Positions 1 through 10,511 of a stretch of DNA of 13,388 nucleotides are shown piece by piece. The position numbers were made by a program, and so were the translations under genes. Source of the DNA: Bimuria novae-zelandiae CBS 107.79. Its lineage: Eukaryota > Ascomycota > Dothideomycetes > Pleosporales > Didymosphaeriaceae. Positions within the stretch are counted from its first letter, which is position 1; each line of letters begins with the position of its first letter. The stretch is taken from positions 1,011,623 through 1,025,010 of the forward strand of contig ML976671.1 in NCBI GenBank assembly GCA_010015655.1. The letters run 5' to 3'. The notes beneath the pieces are model-generated. The model was not told where the DNA came from. It ran no database searches and saw only the letters and a program-made list of their open reading frames with translations.

Positions 1-33
1 CCATCAGCTCAGTGGCAAACATCAAACCTCACA
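1..33 (-). repeat. 3' LTR of the Copia element (partial, 33 bp in window)
   Basis: Identical to 5432-5464 over all 33 bases. It lies directly after the polypurine tract of the minus-strand element, where the 3' LTR must start. The remaining roughly 160 bp are off the left edge. Confidence 0.88.
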
Positions 34-35
34 CA

Positions 36-51
36 CCCCCTCGCACCTCCC
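36..51 (-). other. Polypurine tract for plus-strand DNA priming
   Basis: On the minus strand, GGGAGGTGCGAGGGGG lies 2 bp before the first base of the 3' LTR. A purine-rich run directly upstream of the 3' LTR is the standard second-strand primer of LTR retrotransposons. The internal TGC makes the tract imperfect. Confidence 0.7.
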
Positions 52-61
52 ACATGCTGGA

Positions 62-75
62 GGGGCGATCGCCCC
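62..75. repeat. 14-bp perfect palindrome GGGGCGATCGCCCC
   Basis: Lies between the Gag-Pol stop codon and the polypurine tract of the Copia element. On the element's RNA it would form a GC-rich stem just upstream of the 3' LTR. Function unknown. Confidence 0.7.
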
Positions 76-139
76 GTATATGAAGCCGTAGACGTACCCG
101 CAAAAGTGGCTATCGCCAGATTTCATAGTGTTAAGCTTT

Positions 140-3100
140 TTACTTAACGTTTTTCCCGACAAATCGTCCACGGAGATCCACGAGATGGAGCTGCCTTACA
201 AACTCCGCATGTTTCTGCTTTAAGAGCAACTTTGTGAGCCCGTCTACTAGTATCTTAGTTATTAGCACCTATCTTACATGGAGTTGTCCTGCCTCTACTT
301 CTTAACAGATCCACATTTAGTGTATGTCCACGTGTTTAATGCTCGTTTTTAGGCGGTCTTCCTGCTTGTTAATAATACCTACTATCTACTAGTTGTCACA
401 TATAATAACTGGCGTCTTATTTAGCTTAAAACTAATCCCCTTAAAAAAGCGCAACCATTCCTAAAGTTATAATCTAGTAGTTAATAGAGCAAGTAGCTCC
501 GTCTCTATTATTAACTTACTAACAGTCCTTTACACCGTAGATCTCTAATTAACTAGCAAATTATATAGTAAGAAGAAATAGCCATAGCTACTCTAGCGCG
601 TCTCTATAACGTCCGCATACGACGCGTCTAATGCTCCGTAAAAGACGGGATCGAGGTTACCTCTAGCGAGGATTTCGGTGGCGCCGTCGCCGTTATCACT
701 ACTACCCTAGAGAGCGTAGTACTTTATTACTAGGAGATAGACCCACACCTTAAGTGCGTACTGTACATGCAACTGCCTAGGATTAGTAAAATAATATGCT
801 AAAATAATATACGAGCGCGCAACATCTGGACGCGTCTAGTAAGCAATATATACTAAACTACTAACTAATTACTAGTAATACGTTTATCGTTTAGTATTAG
901 GCTCTTCTATAAAAGCCTGCAAGTTGTTTACGTATTATAGTAATAGAGCCTTTAGCGTCTTGCCCTCTAGCTTCACATTAAATTAATAAGCAACCTTATT
1001 AATATACTTATCCTGTAATAACCAAATCTTGCGCTACTTCCTGTCTTAAAGTACTTATACGCCTAGGAACCATATAAGTTCTCCTATTATCTTTAAGTTA
1101 TAGTATTTAACAAGCTTGCTAGCAATGCTATCGAACAAACGTTAGTTGCTGCGATAATAGGCGATTGTAATATTATTAATAAAGATAAATAATATAAGGT
1201 AATTATTTGTATACAAGTATAGGAACCCTAGGACACGCTTAAGGCCTAATTTCTTGACTATGCAACGGAAATCTTTGTACTAGAGTAGTATTAACTCCTT
1301 TAAACTATATAGAGCGCGCAAGACCTCTAGGAACTTGCTATTATCACTAAAGACGTCTAGGGTCTCTACTAAGAGCTTGCGATTAATTAGGGCGTTTAAG
1401 AAAGCATTAGGCGCGTTATACTGCCAAAGCTCTAAGTTAAACTTGTTAGTAATCGCTAGTAGGGCCTAAAAACTTTGTGCTGCCAGCGTTACTGCGTAAG
1501 TATCTTTATACTACTCCTTAAGATCTCCTTATATAACAAGCCACGCCTTAAACTTGTAAAGATAGCCGTCCTCGTCGAACTTATAATTAAATACCCACAT
1601 AAGCGGGAGCACCTTAATACCTTACTTAGCCACTATCTTTCTAGTCATCTTTGTCTTGCAGAAACAGCCCTTGTCCTACACCTAGCAATACTCTTATTAA
1701 ACGGCCTCTATAAACTGCTTGCCAAATCAGTAATACTTTAGCTAGTGTATAGACTTTAGTTTAGGCGGCAATTGGCTCCTGTAAAGTCGCTGGTTGTTAA
1801 GAAAGCTAGATCCGCTATTTTAGCCTTACTTAACGTTTATTAAAGTTACAAAAGTATAGAGATATTCGCCAACGCGCCTAGCGCCAAAAATCGCTATATA
1901 TAACTAAGGATTATTGCGGTTTGTTAGCCTACGCTCACGCCTGCCTAAAACAATATTTTCCTCCAAAAAATTAAGGTTTTGACGCTAAGAAGCATTGTTC
2001 GTATGCATGTTAGGCACATAGTCTAGTATTTTAATCGCAGAACGGTTTACGACTAGTTACTAGGTAGGTAAAGGCGGTGTTAAGTACGCGTTAAAAAATT
2101 AAGTGTCTCTATCTTCTTGTGCCAAGACTCTTTCCCTATTAGGTAAGGCGCTTTATTCCTTATTACTACACTCCCAGGTCTGCGTGCTCCCCCTTGACAC
2201 CAAATCCTCCTCACCCCCTAGCTACTACTATAATTAAGCCTCGTCTTGCTCTAACTCGTTTTCTAGCATTTGAATTTATTTGTCCAGAATGACGTTGTCG
2301 CCTCAATTGTCCAGATTTCCAGCTACCGGGCATAATATGTCGCGAAATAGAGCATCCACTATACGCTGCATCTCTTCAACTTACTTAGCAATAGCAAAAG
2401 CCTTCTTATCCACTCTATGCTTAACTTGGGAGAGAACTCCCTCGTTAGACGTAGTTAATTACTAGAGTAATATACGCGCTCGCGCTTGCCGTGTTATTAA
2501 TAAGTCTTCTACTTTAATATTATCTTTATTTAGCATCTCTAGCATATCTAACAGCTCGACAGATCTCGCAACCGCTTACCCGTCATACACATCTTTACTA
2601 CCTTTATAGAAACGACTTAGGTCAAAAACAACATCTCTTACGCGAACAACTTGGTCCTTCGTTAGTAGCCAAATCCTAAAGATATTAGTCAAATCGTACC
2701 CTACAAGATGGCTAATAAGAGCCCTAGACTATGTCTTTACAGCCTTTGGCAGGTGCTTATTTAATATATATACTTAATAACTAATAGGCCGCATGTGGGA
2801 GATAATAGGCTTGTGTCTCTAAATAATCTTATACAGAGTTTTCTAGCCTAACGACCTCGTTAGCGTATAGTTAAGTAAGTACCCTACTATCTTGTATATC
2901 TTATTTGCCAGCTTCTTAGGTAAGTTAGCCTGCAACGTTAGCGCTCTTGCCCTTATACTAAGCGTCTTCTTAGCTATTTTAGCGCCGCCGTTCTACTCTA
3001 GTATATCTAATGCCCGCAGCTCTAAGCGTATGCCTAATTTATTATAAAGACTCTTAAACCTAAATCCCTTCTCGTTATTAGCTTTTATAATAATTACGTC

Positions 3101-5152
3101 GCAATCAAACTACCTCTAGATCCGCCAAATTACGCTAAGTAGCTAGGGACGCAGCTCTCTCGCGTTTCTTGTCTTAGTTATTTTTACCTTATTCTTTTTA
3201 GAATACTTATCCACCGTATAAGCAGCGTACCTATCGCGATTATAGCAGAGCTTACCATGCTCGCGGATTTATAAAACATTAATAGTAATATAATAAAACA
3301 AGCGCTCCGCCACGTCTACTAGCGTACGCCTAGACACCTACTGCGTAAGCTTTACCTTATAATAGACTTGGCAATTAAGGTCCTGCTACTCGACGTCTAT
3401 TACTTTAACGCCAACTATATTATCTTATAAGTGTTAGACTGCCTCTTTTAATAGATAACCCTATATAGCATGAGCAAGCTTCGCGCTAAGTTTCTAAGCA
3501 AGTTTTAGTATTCTTAATAGCGCTATCCTTATTATAAAAGTAAATAACGTTAGCTACTTTAGTCGCTTACTTATCTCGACGTCTAGTAACTAGTGGCCCC
3601 GCCAGTACTCTAAATAAGTAATTACCCCTAAGCTTCTATACAGAACGTCTCTGCCAGAGTTAAAGTAAATGCCTACATCACGACAGCGGCCTAGGCCTAT
3701 AACGCTTATTAAGAAGCCTAGCATAAAGGCGACGTAAGTAAGTGCCAAGCTCTTAACACCAGACAGCGTATAAATAAAGAGGCTAACTTTACCCTAGGCT
3801 TCTACTAGAATATAACTTACTTTAGTAGTAATAGTCCTACTATTGTGCTCCTCACGCTCCCTCTCCTAGCCTACCTAGTCCTTTAAATTAATAATGTAAG
3901 TATTACTGCCTGGGTCTAGAATCTAGCAGTCCTATAAACCGTTATCTTCTGTAATAGCTGCGACTTCAAGATCTCTAAAAGGCGGAGAGTCGTCGTCTAT
4001 AAGGATAGCCTCCGCTGTAAAATTTGCCGTATAAGTGGCTAAAGTAGTAGGAGCTTTGCCGTTATCTACTATAATTATCTCTTTAATGTTTATGTTATTG
4101 CGCTTACGCTATTTGCTTAGGTACTCCTCTACCTTTTCTTTTAAGCCAGCGTTGTCCTAGTAAGCCTTCTTAATGCGCTCTTGTATAGACTTCTTATCCT
4201 TAAAGTCCACGCGCCTGCCTTTGGCATGTAGGTTAAGGTAATAGTAGTTCTCCCACTAGTGGCAAAATCTACATAAGCAGTTCTTGCCCTTATTATTAGA
4301 GCTATCCTTATCTATCTCTTAGATAGTCTTTACTGCTTAAAGCTCTCCTGCCATTACCGTAAGTTAAAGGGCCCTAGGTCGAGTTGTCTATAAGTAGTCC
4401 TTATATATCGCAATCTCGTCTTCTAATAATAGAGCAGTTGTCTAGCTAGTACGCTATTACTTAAGATAACTTGCTAGCGTAGGCGCTCTATACTCTAGAT
4501 CTACTACCTTAATAGCTACTAGAAAATCCTCTACTAATTAGTTATCTACAACATCTAATAGCGAAACTACATGCGCCTGCCTCGTCACGTTAAGCTAGTC
4601 CCTTAGCTAAATCTCTATACTCTTGTCCCTTAGTAGTATACATAATTAGCGATACTTCTCCTTTAGTTCGCGCTTAATTACGGTTATCGTAAGCAATAAG
4701 TAGGCCTTAAGGGTAATTAGACGTGTATAAGTAGTATCTTTACCTTATAGTAAGTATAGGTTGCGTTAATGTACAGTACGCGCTATTTTAGAGTTAAAGA
4801 TAGCAAGCGCTCTCTACTAATACTTAAATACTAAAAGATCTTACTTATACCTTTAATACAAGAATTAGTAGCGCGTAAACCCTTTGTCGTTAAGATCTTG
4901 CTTAGTGTAATTTACTAGTATAGGGATTAGTTCCCTATTTGCCCCTGCGCGTGGCAACGCGTCTTTTAGCTCTAGCGGAGTAGGCGCTGTTAATTGCCTC
5001 AAATCTGCCTCTAGCACGTTAGGATCCACGTACTCCCACAGCCCATGCTGTTGCGCTGTATCTTTACGCAAAAATAGCCATAATTGCCAGTCCTTGGGCG
5101 TCTCAAGGATCACTCCCATCGCTCGGGATGCTGCCTGCAATTCGGCCGTCAT
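140..5152 (-). pseudogene. Copia Gag-Pol polyprotein pseudogene (about 1670 codons, many stops)
   Basis: One frame runs from the ATG at 5152 to the TAA at 140-142, with many in-frame TAA/TAG codons but no net frameshift. The first 95 codons are open and look like the Gag N-terminus of fungal Copia (W-rich, GLWEYVDP). A Gag zinc knuckle, C-L-C then H then YYLN with the last Cys mutated to Tyr, lies near 4279-4235. Integrase lies at about 3420-2900: a degraded CxxC before the core, first Asp kept (3209-3211), second Asp now Asn (3077-3079), catalytic Glu kept in E-x-N-G (2996-2998). RT lies at about 1500-1020, with LEL-W-QYNAPNAF, ALYSLK, and the YVDD box now I-N-N (1172-1177). RNase H shows GALDASYAD at 640-610. 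The C-terminus contains DGLTKLLLKQKHAEFVRQL, typical of fungal Copia. It once encoded capsid, protease, integrase and reverse transcriptase; none can be active now. Confidence 0.93.
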
Positions 5153-5247
5153 CGTGATTGTATAGAGAGGGCAAACAAATAGTATGTGTAAAAGATCAGA
5201 CGACTAAGAGCAATCACCGACTGCAATAGCTGAGTTGCCCAACAAAA

Positions 5248-5267
5248 CGCTATACCGGGCTCATAAC
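5248..5267 (-). other. Primer binding site, complementary to the 5' half of initiator tRNA-Met
   Basis: Minus strand reads GTTATGAGCCCGGTATAGCG, 2 bp inside the LTR. The plus strand, CCGGGCTCATAAC, looks like the anticodon stem and CAT anticodon loop of a eukaryotic initiator tRNA-Met. Copia-type elements are known to prime from a half-tRNA cleaved in the anticodon loop rather than from the 3' acceptor end, and this fits that pattern. It is not a tRNA gene: the other arms are absent. Confidence 0.75.
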
Positions 5268-5322
5268 TATGAACCAAATAACTAATGTCTATCCCCCGTC
5301 TGCCTCTAGAGGTAAGCTATCT

Positions 5323-5330
5323 CCTATATA
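5323..5330 (-). promoter_or_regulatory. TATA-like box of the Copia LTR promoter
   Basis: TATATAGG on the minus strand inside the LTR, downstream of the duplicated 47-bp units and about 55 bp before the LTR inner end. That is the position expected of a core promoter that starts the retrotransposon transcript. The call rests on motif and position only. Confidence 0.45.
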
Positions 5331-5365
5331 CCCAGGCGCAAACATCCTAGATAACTGGCAAACAG

Positions 5366-5459
5366 CAAACAAAAGGAAAATAAGCCATCAGCTCGGTGGC
5401 AAACATCAAAAACAAACAAAAGGAAAACAAGCCATCAGCTCAGTGGCAAACATCAAACC
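5366..5459. repeat. Two tandem 47-bp units inside the LTR
   Basis: Units 5366-5412 and 5413-5459 both start CAAACAAAAGG and both contain GCCATCAGCTC followed by GGTGGC or AGTGGC. They differ at only a few positions (for example T5381 versus C5428, G5395 versus A5442). The 3' LTR fragment at the window start matches the second unit, as expected if both LTRs carry the duplication. On the element's strand they lie upstream of the TATA-like box, so they could be duplicated U3 promoter elements. Confidence 0.85.
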
Positions 5460-5464
5460 TCACA

Positions 5465-8431
5465 CCAATCAGCAGTCACATACAATACAGCACCACATGG
5501 TGAAATAGCAGGGGCGGAGGAAGAAGGGCAAGGGCAGTACGAGGGTGGCTAATAAACGGACAAGGCGGAGTCGCGCGATTGCCACCCACGTTCAGTCTAC
5601 CCGCCCAGTTGGTGTTGTACTCCAAAGGATGCTTACGCAGGTTCCTACTATGCCGCTCACGCAGTTGTCAGATGTAATAGACCATGCCCGTGATCGCAGT
5701 GTTGTTGCGGTGCAAGAGGAGGTTGTACGCGTGTGTTTGCAGCGCATTTTGTCGCATGGAAACTCTGGTAACCAGAGCCCGCGTCGGGAACAAGTGCGCA
5801 CGTTGCGGAGGCTAATTTTCAAACAAAGCGACGTGTTGTTAATCGCACGGACTGGCTTTGGCAAGAGCCTGATTTTCCACGCATATTCGATCTTGACCAA
5901 CAAGATAACGCTGCAGTTAATACCACTTACGAAGCTGGGCGACGAGCAATTGACAGAGATACAGCGGTTTAATGGCGCTCGTCCTTGTCTAATCGACGCG
6001 AAGACGAGGAGTGAAGAGAAGGACATGTTGTCCAAAGTGGTGGCTGGCCATTACACGCATGTCCTTCTTGGGCCGGAGCAGGCGTCTACTCGCGCTTTTC
6101 GAAAGATCCTGCGAGACGCTGCCTTTCAGGCTCGTATAGGACTACTGGCTATTGACGAGTGCCACTTGGTTATGCAGTGGGAGGAGTTTCGACCAGCTTT
6201 TACGCTTATTAGCGAGCTTCGAACGATCCTGCACAAAGACGTTGTGTAGTTCAGCTATTCGGCAACATTAGACCGGGTGAGTGAAGCGAGGGTGCTACAG
6301 ACAGCTAGATTTAGGGCTATTGGCAATCATATGCACCAGACTAAGGTTATTCAAATGTCTATTAATTAACCTAACATCGCGATATGCGTCGTCCTAATAC
6401 CACGCGGCAAGCTTCAATCGTGTAGTGTCTTGTATTTCCTTCTGCAGGAGACTGTATGTGATAGGCGAGCAACGCCTCAGGATTGCCCAAAGACTATTAT
6501 CTTTATTAACGGTCAGAAGTCCGTCCACGACGCTGCAGCATAGGCTATAACTAAACTTATACAAATGTCCAGCGAATACAGCGTAGACGACACAACACCT
6601 CAATTATATGTCTTCAACGTTGTTTAAACCTTTACCGCGCATGTATCTAATTACGATAAGAACCTTGCGTATAAAGATTTTGTCTAACCACAGTTGACTT
6701 GCCGGTTCATGTTTGCGACAACAAGCCTGGGAATAGGTATGAATTTCCCTAGCGTTGAACGAGTTATTACGATGAAGCTCCCTATTACGAAGAGCCTAGG
6801 CGACTTATACCAGCAGATCGGTCGTGGTAGTCGGGGGCCTGGTCAGACAAGCACATCGTACATACTGTTGCCGTATTGGCTGTTTGATACAGAGGCGACT
6901 TGCAGAGTCGAAGCCCCGTCATCGCAGGCGACCGCCGCCGTCGCAGATCAGCCTAGACGGCGGACTGTGCGAAACCAGTTGCCTTCTGACCGCCGTCGTG
7001 TGCGGAGTCGACTGTCGGAATGCATTACACCTAGCGATATAAGCGACTCTGTTAACAGTGTTCAGGATGTTTCGACGCAAGAAGATAGTCAGGGAAGCCA
7101 GGGCGACGGTAGTTCTCAGCGGCAGAGATACTGGACGAAACTAGAGATGGAACAGCGCAGCAAAGTACCTAAGCCGTGGCTAGACATAGTTAACAGCCAA
7201 TATCACCGTGCGAGTTTCCTATTAGACTTAGGGGAGGACAAGCTTCCTTTAGAAGAGCGACAGATTATGGCAAAGGAGTGTTGTTGCTCCGCCTGCAATC
7301 CGACTCTTAAGCCCGTGCTCGTGGTCCCACTATTATCGTTTCGGAAATACCTGCTCGACCCACAGAGCCAGCCAGTCATCGTCAATCCTTCCTTTTCTTG
7401 TATTTTCTTGAACGCAAAAAACTTAAATCTTCTAAAAAATTTAAGGGGGGTACTTATAACTCTATAGAAGCCCTTTATCTACTTTTAGTATATTATTATC
7501 CAAAGTTCCTTGTGTGGTGGAGAGAAAAGCGAAAAAAAGGAGACCAGAACAGAAAATACGCGCAGTCTGATGAGAAATACGCCTTAAGTGGGTCGAGCAG
7601 GTATTTCCAGAATCACCGATAAAGCGACTAGTACCGCCCGGTATACCGCGTGTTAGCACGCATAGCCACTTTACCTTTAACGTCTTTAACGCCTTCGCAG
7701 TCGACAGGGCTAATACGTTATTTAGTAGGCAATATTCTCAAGTTTCTATGCTAGCTAGCGCGTATATACTACTTACTTTTCAGATAGCCGTTGCTGACGT
7801 GTTATATCGTCCGTTACCAATAGCTAATAATGCAACCCTATTTATCTATAACAACACTACCTTTAATATAATATGCGTTAAAGTTCCTTTACTAGTTAAA
7901 TAAGACCTGCGTAACACAGAGTGCCACTATCTTATAGATGCATTACTAGGCCTTAAGGATAAGGCACTTAAGCTCTTTATAGAACGGCGTGCGGATGCAC
8001 TGCGTCGCCAGCGCATAGAGCAACTAATAGACCCTCTCTTAGATGAGATACCAAACCAAGGGCGGACGATTAAACAAGTCTAATAGGAGCGGGATAGTCT
8101 CGTTGCTCTAGAGGTAGCAGATACGTTACTCCCATCGCAGACGCCGGATGTTCGTCCTTCTACGCCATTACAGGGTGTCGCTAGCCTAGCTGAAGGAGGG
8201 CAAGGCCCTGTGCAGCGAACAACTCAAACACGAGCTCCTGCGCGAACTCTAACACGAACTCCTGCACGAAGAGCACTACAGGACTGTACACTATCTGACG
8301 TTAACAGGCAGGCGCCTCGCACGCTTAGTAGGGATGCTACCCCAGTGCCCCAATTGCAGTTCATTCCCACATCGTCCAGAGGTCGCGTCCGTACATTGAT
8401 GGCAAAGGGTCAAGAGAACTACCAACTGTGA
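5465..8431 (+). pseudogene. RecQ-like superfamily-2 DNA helicase pseudogene
   Basis: The frame of 5497-7390 carries the helicase motifs in order: motif I T-G-F-G-K-S (5851-5868), a GPEQA segment, DECH Walker B (6154-6165), SAT-L-D motif III (6259-6273), and motifs V-VI with ATTSLGIGMNFP and QQIGRGSRG (6709-6834). Q-rich motif VI and DECH/QW point to a RecQ relative of the type found in fungal repetitive DNA. A Cys cluster CCC-x2-C follows at 7279-7296. Stops at 5506, 6247, 6367, 6541, 6625 and 6685 are all explained by RIP of Gln or Trp codons. The frame then shifts by +1 between about 7390 and 7500. Coding resumes through IRLKWVEQVFPESPIKRL to a TGA at 8429-8431, with more stops at 7568, 7571, 7901, 8081 and 8084. 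The tail is basic and TRAPAR/RTPAR-rich. The ATG at 5497 is the first usable start, but the Copia element may separate a longer N-terminus. Confidence 0.85.
7343..7608. repeat. Perfect 21-bp inverted repeat bracketing the helicase frame break
   Basis: Bases 7343-7363 are the exact reverse complement of 7588-7608. The 224-bp interior is AT-rich, with homopolymer runs (A and G) unlike the flanking coding DNA, and the helicase frame changes inside it. Identity stops at the 21 bp, although degenerate similarity (TATCG...TTC versus TATCGGTGATTC) continues outward to TA dinucleotides at 7334 and 7620. Two readings are possible: a small TIR element (MITE) inserted in the gene, or a templated inverted duplication. 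Against the MITE reading, about 7490-7587 still looks coding in the downstream frame. Confidence 0.7.
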
Positions 8432-8438
8432 TTAGCCC

Positions 8439-8508
8439 AGGAGTTTGCAGGACTTTCCAGGAGTTTGCAGGAGTTTGCAAAAGTCTGTAGAAGCATGTAG
8501 AAGTGCGC
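8439..8508. repeat. 10-bp-period tandem repeat, block A (7 units)
   Basis: Degenerate units of AGGAGTTTGC start every 10 bp at 8439, 8449, 8459, 8469, 8479, 8489 and 8499. On the minus strand the unit is GCAAACTCCT and the array ends in GGGCTAATCACAG. It begins 8 bp after the helicase stop codon. Divergence rises toward the right of the block (AGAAGCATGT, AGAAGTGCGC). Confidence 0.9.
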
Positions 8509-8539
8509 TACACAGACTAGTATTATGGTAACACGGCAA

Positions 8540-8694
8540 CTGTAGCCGCAGACATTGCCCATCAGTTAGCCCAGGAGTTTGCAGGACTTTCTAGAAGTTC
8601 TTATTTTAAAAGGTGTAGCCTAGGAGTTTGCAGTACTGTGTAGAACTTTATAAGGACTACTAGATATTAAGTAAGGTTAATTATAGGTACTTAC
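8540..8694 (-). other. Possible second intron (GTAAGT ... CTAAC ... CTACAG) over repeat blocks B and C
   Basis: After the codons for DELALDL on the minus strand comes GTAAGT (8694-8689). Repeats C and B follow, then CTAAC (8569-8565), a perfect fungal branch-point sequence, then CTACAG ending at 8540. The same GGGCTAAY-plus-AG arrangement follows block A, where the AG lies at 8427-8426 inside the helicase's last codons. If spliced, only a short tail (AVLP) follows before a stop. The evidence is motif-only. Confidence 0.35.
8573..8661. repeat. 10-bp-period tandem repeats, blocks B and C
   Basis: Block B is 8573-8602 (AGGAGTTTGC, AGGACTTTCT, AGAAGTTCTT) and block C is 8622-8661 (AGGAGTTTGC, AGTACTGTGT, AGAACTTTAT, AAGGACTACT). 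Both are preceded by TAGCC(C/T), as block A is. They are separated by 19 bp of unrelated AT-rich sequence. They are the same family as blocks A and D, in the same orientation. Confidence 0.85.
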
Positions 8695-10511
8695 ATTAAA
8701 TCTAGGGCTAGTTCGTCAACACTATTATAACCCTCGTAAATAATCTAAGCAAATACCTTAATATCCTTAAAGCTATTATTATTTATAGTATATTATATAA
8801 CACGAGACACAGTCGCCAGGGCGCAAATATACTATTAATTAAATTAGTCTATACGCTTCTCTAAGACCTTAATACTACGTTAGTAGATGTCGATAGAGTT
8901 AAACATGCTAGACGTAGACGTTAAGGGACTAGCCTAAGCCTTAGCATGCCCGCCTACAAACAACTACCACGCAAGAAGGAACATGTCCGTAGATACAATA
9001 GCTAATATATGTATACTAAACATAGACTCTCTAAATTACGATTTAAACTAGTTACGTACACTATAAATTAACGTATTATAAAGGGCGTTCTGCTAGAAGG
9101 CGATCCTAATATTATATATTAAGTTCTTAAAGTTCTAAAAGTTAAGTTTATAGTAGTAATTTAGATGCTCCAGTGCAAGATTAATAGGTTTAAAGGTAGA
9201 CTAGCGACTAATCTAGTTAATAAAACCAAATAATAGTATAGCTTGCTAGAGCTCTAGTGCGTTAACTAAAAATAGTTACTATTAATAATATAGTATCTCA
9301 CGCCTATAGTTATATTACGATATACTAAAGAATACTATAATAAGCTAGTTAACTAGTTACCTAAGCATGCTAACGTCACCATGCTTTATAGCACACCAGA
9401 TAGTAAGGAACAATTCTACCTTTTATAGGTACCAATATATAGTGCGAAAGTTAACGTTAGTATTAGACCGCTATATAGCTAGCGTAAATACAGCAAGGCA
9501 GACCTCCTTAATAATATTAATAAACTATAACGTAAATAAACTCCTTATTATATCCTTAATATCTTTAACCTAAACTACGTTAACGTTAACTGTCGCGCTA
9601 AGCAGGGAGCAACGTCGCAATACTATATAAAAGAGTAAGGCTACTCTAAACGTAAAGCCCTAGGTTACTATTAGCTCTATTAAATAGTACTTAACGTTAT
9701 TATAGCTATTTTGCGAGCGGTTCCATCGCGTAGCATCCTTTAATATAGTGTATATTATTAAATACCTAGGTACTGGCGGTGCCTAATATGTCCGGATAAT
9801 AGTAAATAAGAGGTTTATTTAAATATGAAACTAGGCAGGGATACTAAGTAACTACTAGTAATAATCGTAGGCGCGACCTGCCCACACCTGCTCTAGCTAT
9901 ACACTTTATATACGCTAGGCGGTAAGCTGGTTACCATAGACTAAATATAGTCACTCTATAAAGTCGTCTGCCTTGCCAGGCGCAGCCACCGCCTTAAGCC
10001 CTAATTACTATAGGTAGATGTCGTCATAGACTATATACGTGCCTTTAATAGTACCTTTATTAACTATAATTCCTGCGAACTACTAGAATTTAGTCTTCTA
10101 AGGGCGTAGCTAGTCTATAACTAGGAACTAGGGATATAGAGTAGCTAGATCTCCTACAAACACACTGCTAACACTACTAGGATATAGGCGCTTAATAGTA
10201 TTAGTAATAAGTAAGCAGGAAACCTGCGCCCTAACACCATCTACACTAATAATAGCTGGACTAGTAATAATAGTACGCAACTGTAACGGAATACTTAGAT
10301 TATATATAGCCTGGGTAAGCCTACTAGCAGGTAGCTCCTTACACTTAACGTATATAGCATTAGTAAAAGACTTAAAAGTTACCTTATAACCAGAGTCCTC
10401 GTCCCGCTTTTAATCTATAAAGTTAATGTTATCGTACGCAACAACTGCCTGAGCCATCCAGGCCCGCTAGGCTAACATCTTCTACTAGCACATCAGCTAT
10501 ATACTATACAC

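Larger units (their letters stand above)
1..5464 (-). mobile_element. Ty1/Copia LTR retrotransposon, RIP-degraded, 3' LTR cut by window edge
   Basis: Read on the minus strand, the order is 5' LTR (5464-5270), primer binding site (5267-5248), leader, one Gag-Pol frame (5152-140), polypurine tract (about 51-36) and the start of the 3' LTR (33-1). The order zinc knuckle, integrase, reverse transcriptase, RNase H along the polyprotein is the Copia order (integrase before RT), which excludes Gypsy. Bases 1-33 are identical to 5432-5464, which fixes the LTR outer end. The full element would be about 5.6 kb. The interior (about 240-4860) is saturated with TA-rich, stop-generating changes, while both ends are nearly clean. 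The 5 bp after the LTR, CCAAT at 5465-5469, are the predicted target-site duplication; the partner copy lies left of the window. The element is non-autonomous today because RT and integrase residues are lost. Confidence 0.93.
5270..5464 (-). repeat. 5' LTR of the Copia element (195 bp)
   Basis: Minus-strand sequence starts TGTGAGG (at 5464) and ends GGTTCA (at 5270), giving the TG...CA ends usual for LTRs. The inner end is 2 bp from the primer binding site. The outer 33 bp match window bases 1-33 exactly, which identifies the outer boundary. It contains a TATA-like box and two tandem 47-bp units. A 79-codon open frame across it has no coding character and is not a gene. The LTR shows little RIP damage compared with the interior. 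Confidence 0.88.

Noticed and set aside
1475..1741. Plus-strand 88-codon open frame
   Set aside because: Antisense to the RT region of the Copia polyprotein; Leu-rich composition comes from the TA/CT-rich mutated DNA.
2280..2465. Plus-strand 61-codon open frame
   Set aside because: Antisense shadow inside the Copia polyprotein with no recognisable features.
5248..5267. tRNA-Met gene
   Set aside because: Only the anticodon stem-loop half is present, exactly where a Copia primer site is expected.
5269..5508. Plus-strand 79-codon open frame
   Set aside because: Lies almost wholly in the LTR and its 47-bp tandem units; repetitive sequence without coding character.
5592..6035. Minus-strand 147-codon open frame
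   Set aside because: Antisense to the helicase motif I region, whose own frame carries clear conserved motifs.
6394..6603. Minus-strand 69-codon open frame
   Set aside because: Antisense to the helicase segment between motifs III and V; no independent support.
8257..8266. AACTCCTGCA in the helicase tail resembling the inverted 10-bp repeat unit
   Set aside because: A single 10-base match within a 24-bp-period coding repeat (T-R-x-P-A-R); probably coincidental.
8439..8661. CRISPR-like array
   Set aside because: Units are contiguous 10-mers without spacers, and the context is eukaryotic.
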